From Pseudomonadota bacterium (GTDB taxonomy: Bacteria > Pseudomonadota > Alphaproteobacteria > Ferrovibrionales > Ferrovibrionaceae), in NCBI GenBank assembly GCA_021793055.1, contig JAJYTL010000200.1, positions 1 to 6,209 on the forward strand: DNA of 6,209 bases, written 5' to 3'. The translations under genes were made by a program, and so were the position numbers. Positions 5,985 to 6,209 of this stretch are shown piece by piece (the stretch's first letter is position 1; each line of letters opens with the position of its first letter). Under the pieces are notes generated by a model. It was not told the DNA's origin, made no database searches, and saw nothing but the letters and a program-made list of their open reading frames with translations.

Positions 5985-6209
5985 ATGTTGAAGATGAAGA
6001 TGATGCGTCGCTACCTTTCGTTCCTCGGCCTCGCCCTTGCGCTCGGCGCCTGCGCGCATGGCGTGACCACGATTTACGGGCAGGATACGTCCTCGCTTTA
6101 CACGCCCGGCCTCGTAGCCTATGCCACGCAATCCGGCACGCTCTACACCATCGTCCGCGGCAATCCGTTCGGACCCGGCCCCGGCAACCCGGAGGCGATC
6201 GCCGCGAGC
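5985..6209 (+). CDS. putative lipoprotein of unknown function, cut by the window end
   Basis: The frame from the ATG at 5985 is open for 75 codons to the last base. The N-terminus is a textbook lipoprotein signal: a basic start (MLKMKMMRR), a hydrophobic core (about 10-19) and the lipobox Leu20-Gly-Ala-Cys23, after which signal peptidase II would cut and Cys23 would be lipidated. The residue after Cys is Ala, consistent with export onward to the outer membrane. The mature part starts AHGVTTIYGQDTSSLYTPG, and near the end has VRGNPFGPGPGNP. I vaguely associate a short hydrophobic-RGNPF motif with uncharacterised alphaproteobacterial lipoproteins, but I cannot name the family. The start is uncertain: ATGs at 5994, 6000 and 6003 are in frame and all keep a usable signal. 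GGGGG at 5973-5977 is 7 nt before the first. Spacing and its own promoter-like region suggest a unit separate from rodA. Confidence 0.75.
   Translation, partial: MLKMKMMRRYLSFLGLALALGACAHGVTTIYGQDTSSLYTPGLVAYATQSGTLYTIVRGNPFGPGPGNPEAIAAS

Overview
The window is a high-GC segment (roughly 63-65% G+C by eye) from a Gram-negative bacterium, most likely an alphaproteobacterium. MreB carries its key residues at the numbering I recall for Caulobacter MreB (Asp16, Glu140, Thr167), RodA has an alphaproteobacterial-looking active-site segment, and the order mreB-mreC-mreD-mrdA-rodA is usual there. I cannot assign a genus. The only feature placing it among diderms independently of synteny is a lipoprotein of proteobacterial type at the right edge.

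Layout, all on the plus strand. Positions 1-152 hold a possible end of an upstream gene (TAA at 44-46), then a terminator-like hairpin (47-70) and a short leader before mreB. mreB (153-1193) is followed by a 146-nt gap with a perfect TTGACA hexamer and the GTG start of mreC (1340-2242). From mreC onward the genes are packed: mreC and mreD overlap by 4 nt (ATGA), mreD and mrdA (PBP2) are 2-nt-scale neighbours separated by 3 nt, and mrdA and rodA are 4 nt apart. rodA ends at 5800. A 184-nt gap follows, with several small hairpins, a 10-bp-spaced direct repeat, and a promoter-like region containing a 6-8-6 inverted repeat. The last gene is a lipoprotein cut off by the window end.

Together the first five genes encode the core elongasome (Rod complex), the machine for lateral-wall peptidoglycan synthesis. 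MreB filaments on the inner face of the membrane orient it, MreC and MreD link and activate it, RodA polymerises glycan strands from lipid II, and PBP2 crosslinks them by transpeptidation. All five look intact, with the expected catalytic motifs. I found no mobile element, CRISPR array, RNA gene or obviously new multi-gene system. The points most worth a second look are a predicted Cys3His metal site in PBP2, the separate control region in front of mreC, and the unidentified lipoprotein with its operator-like upstream site.
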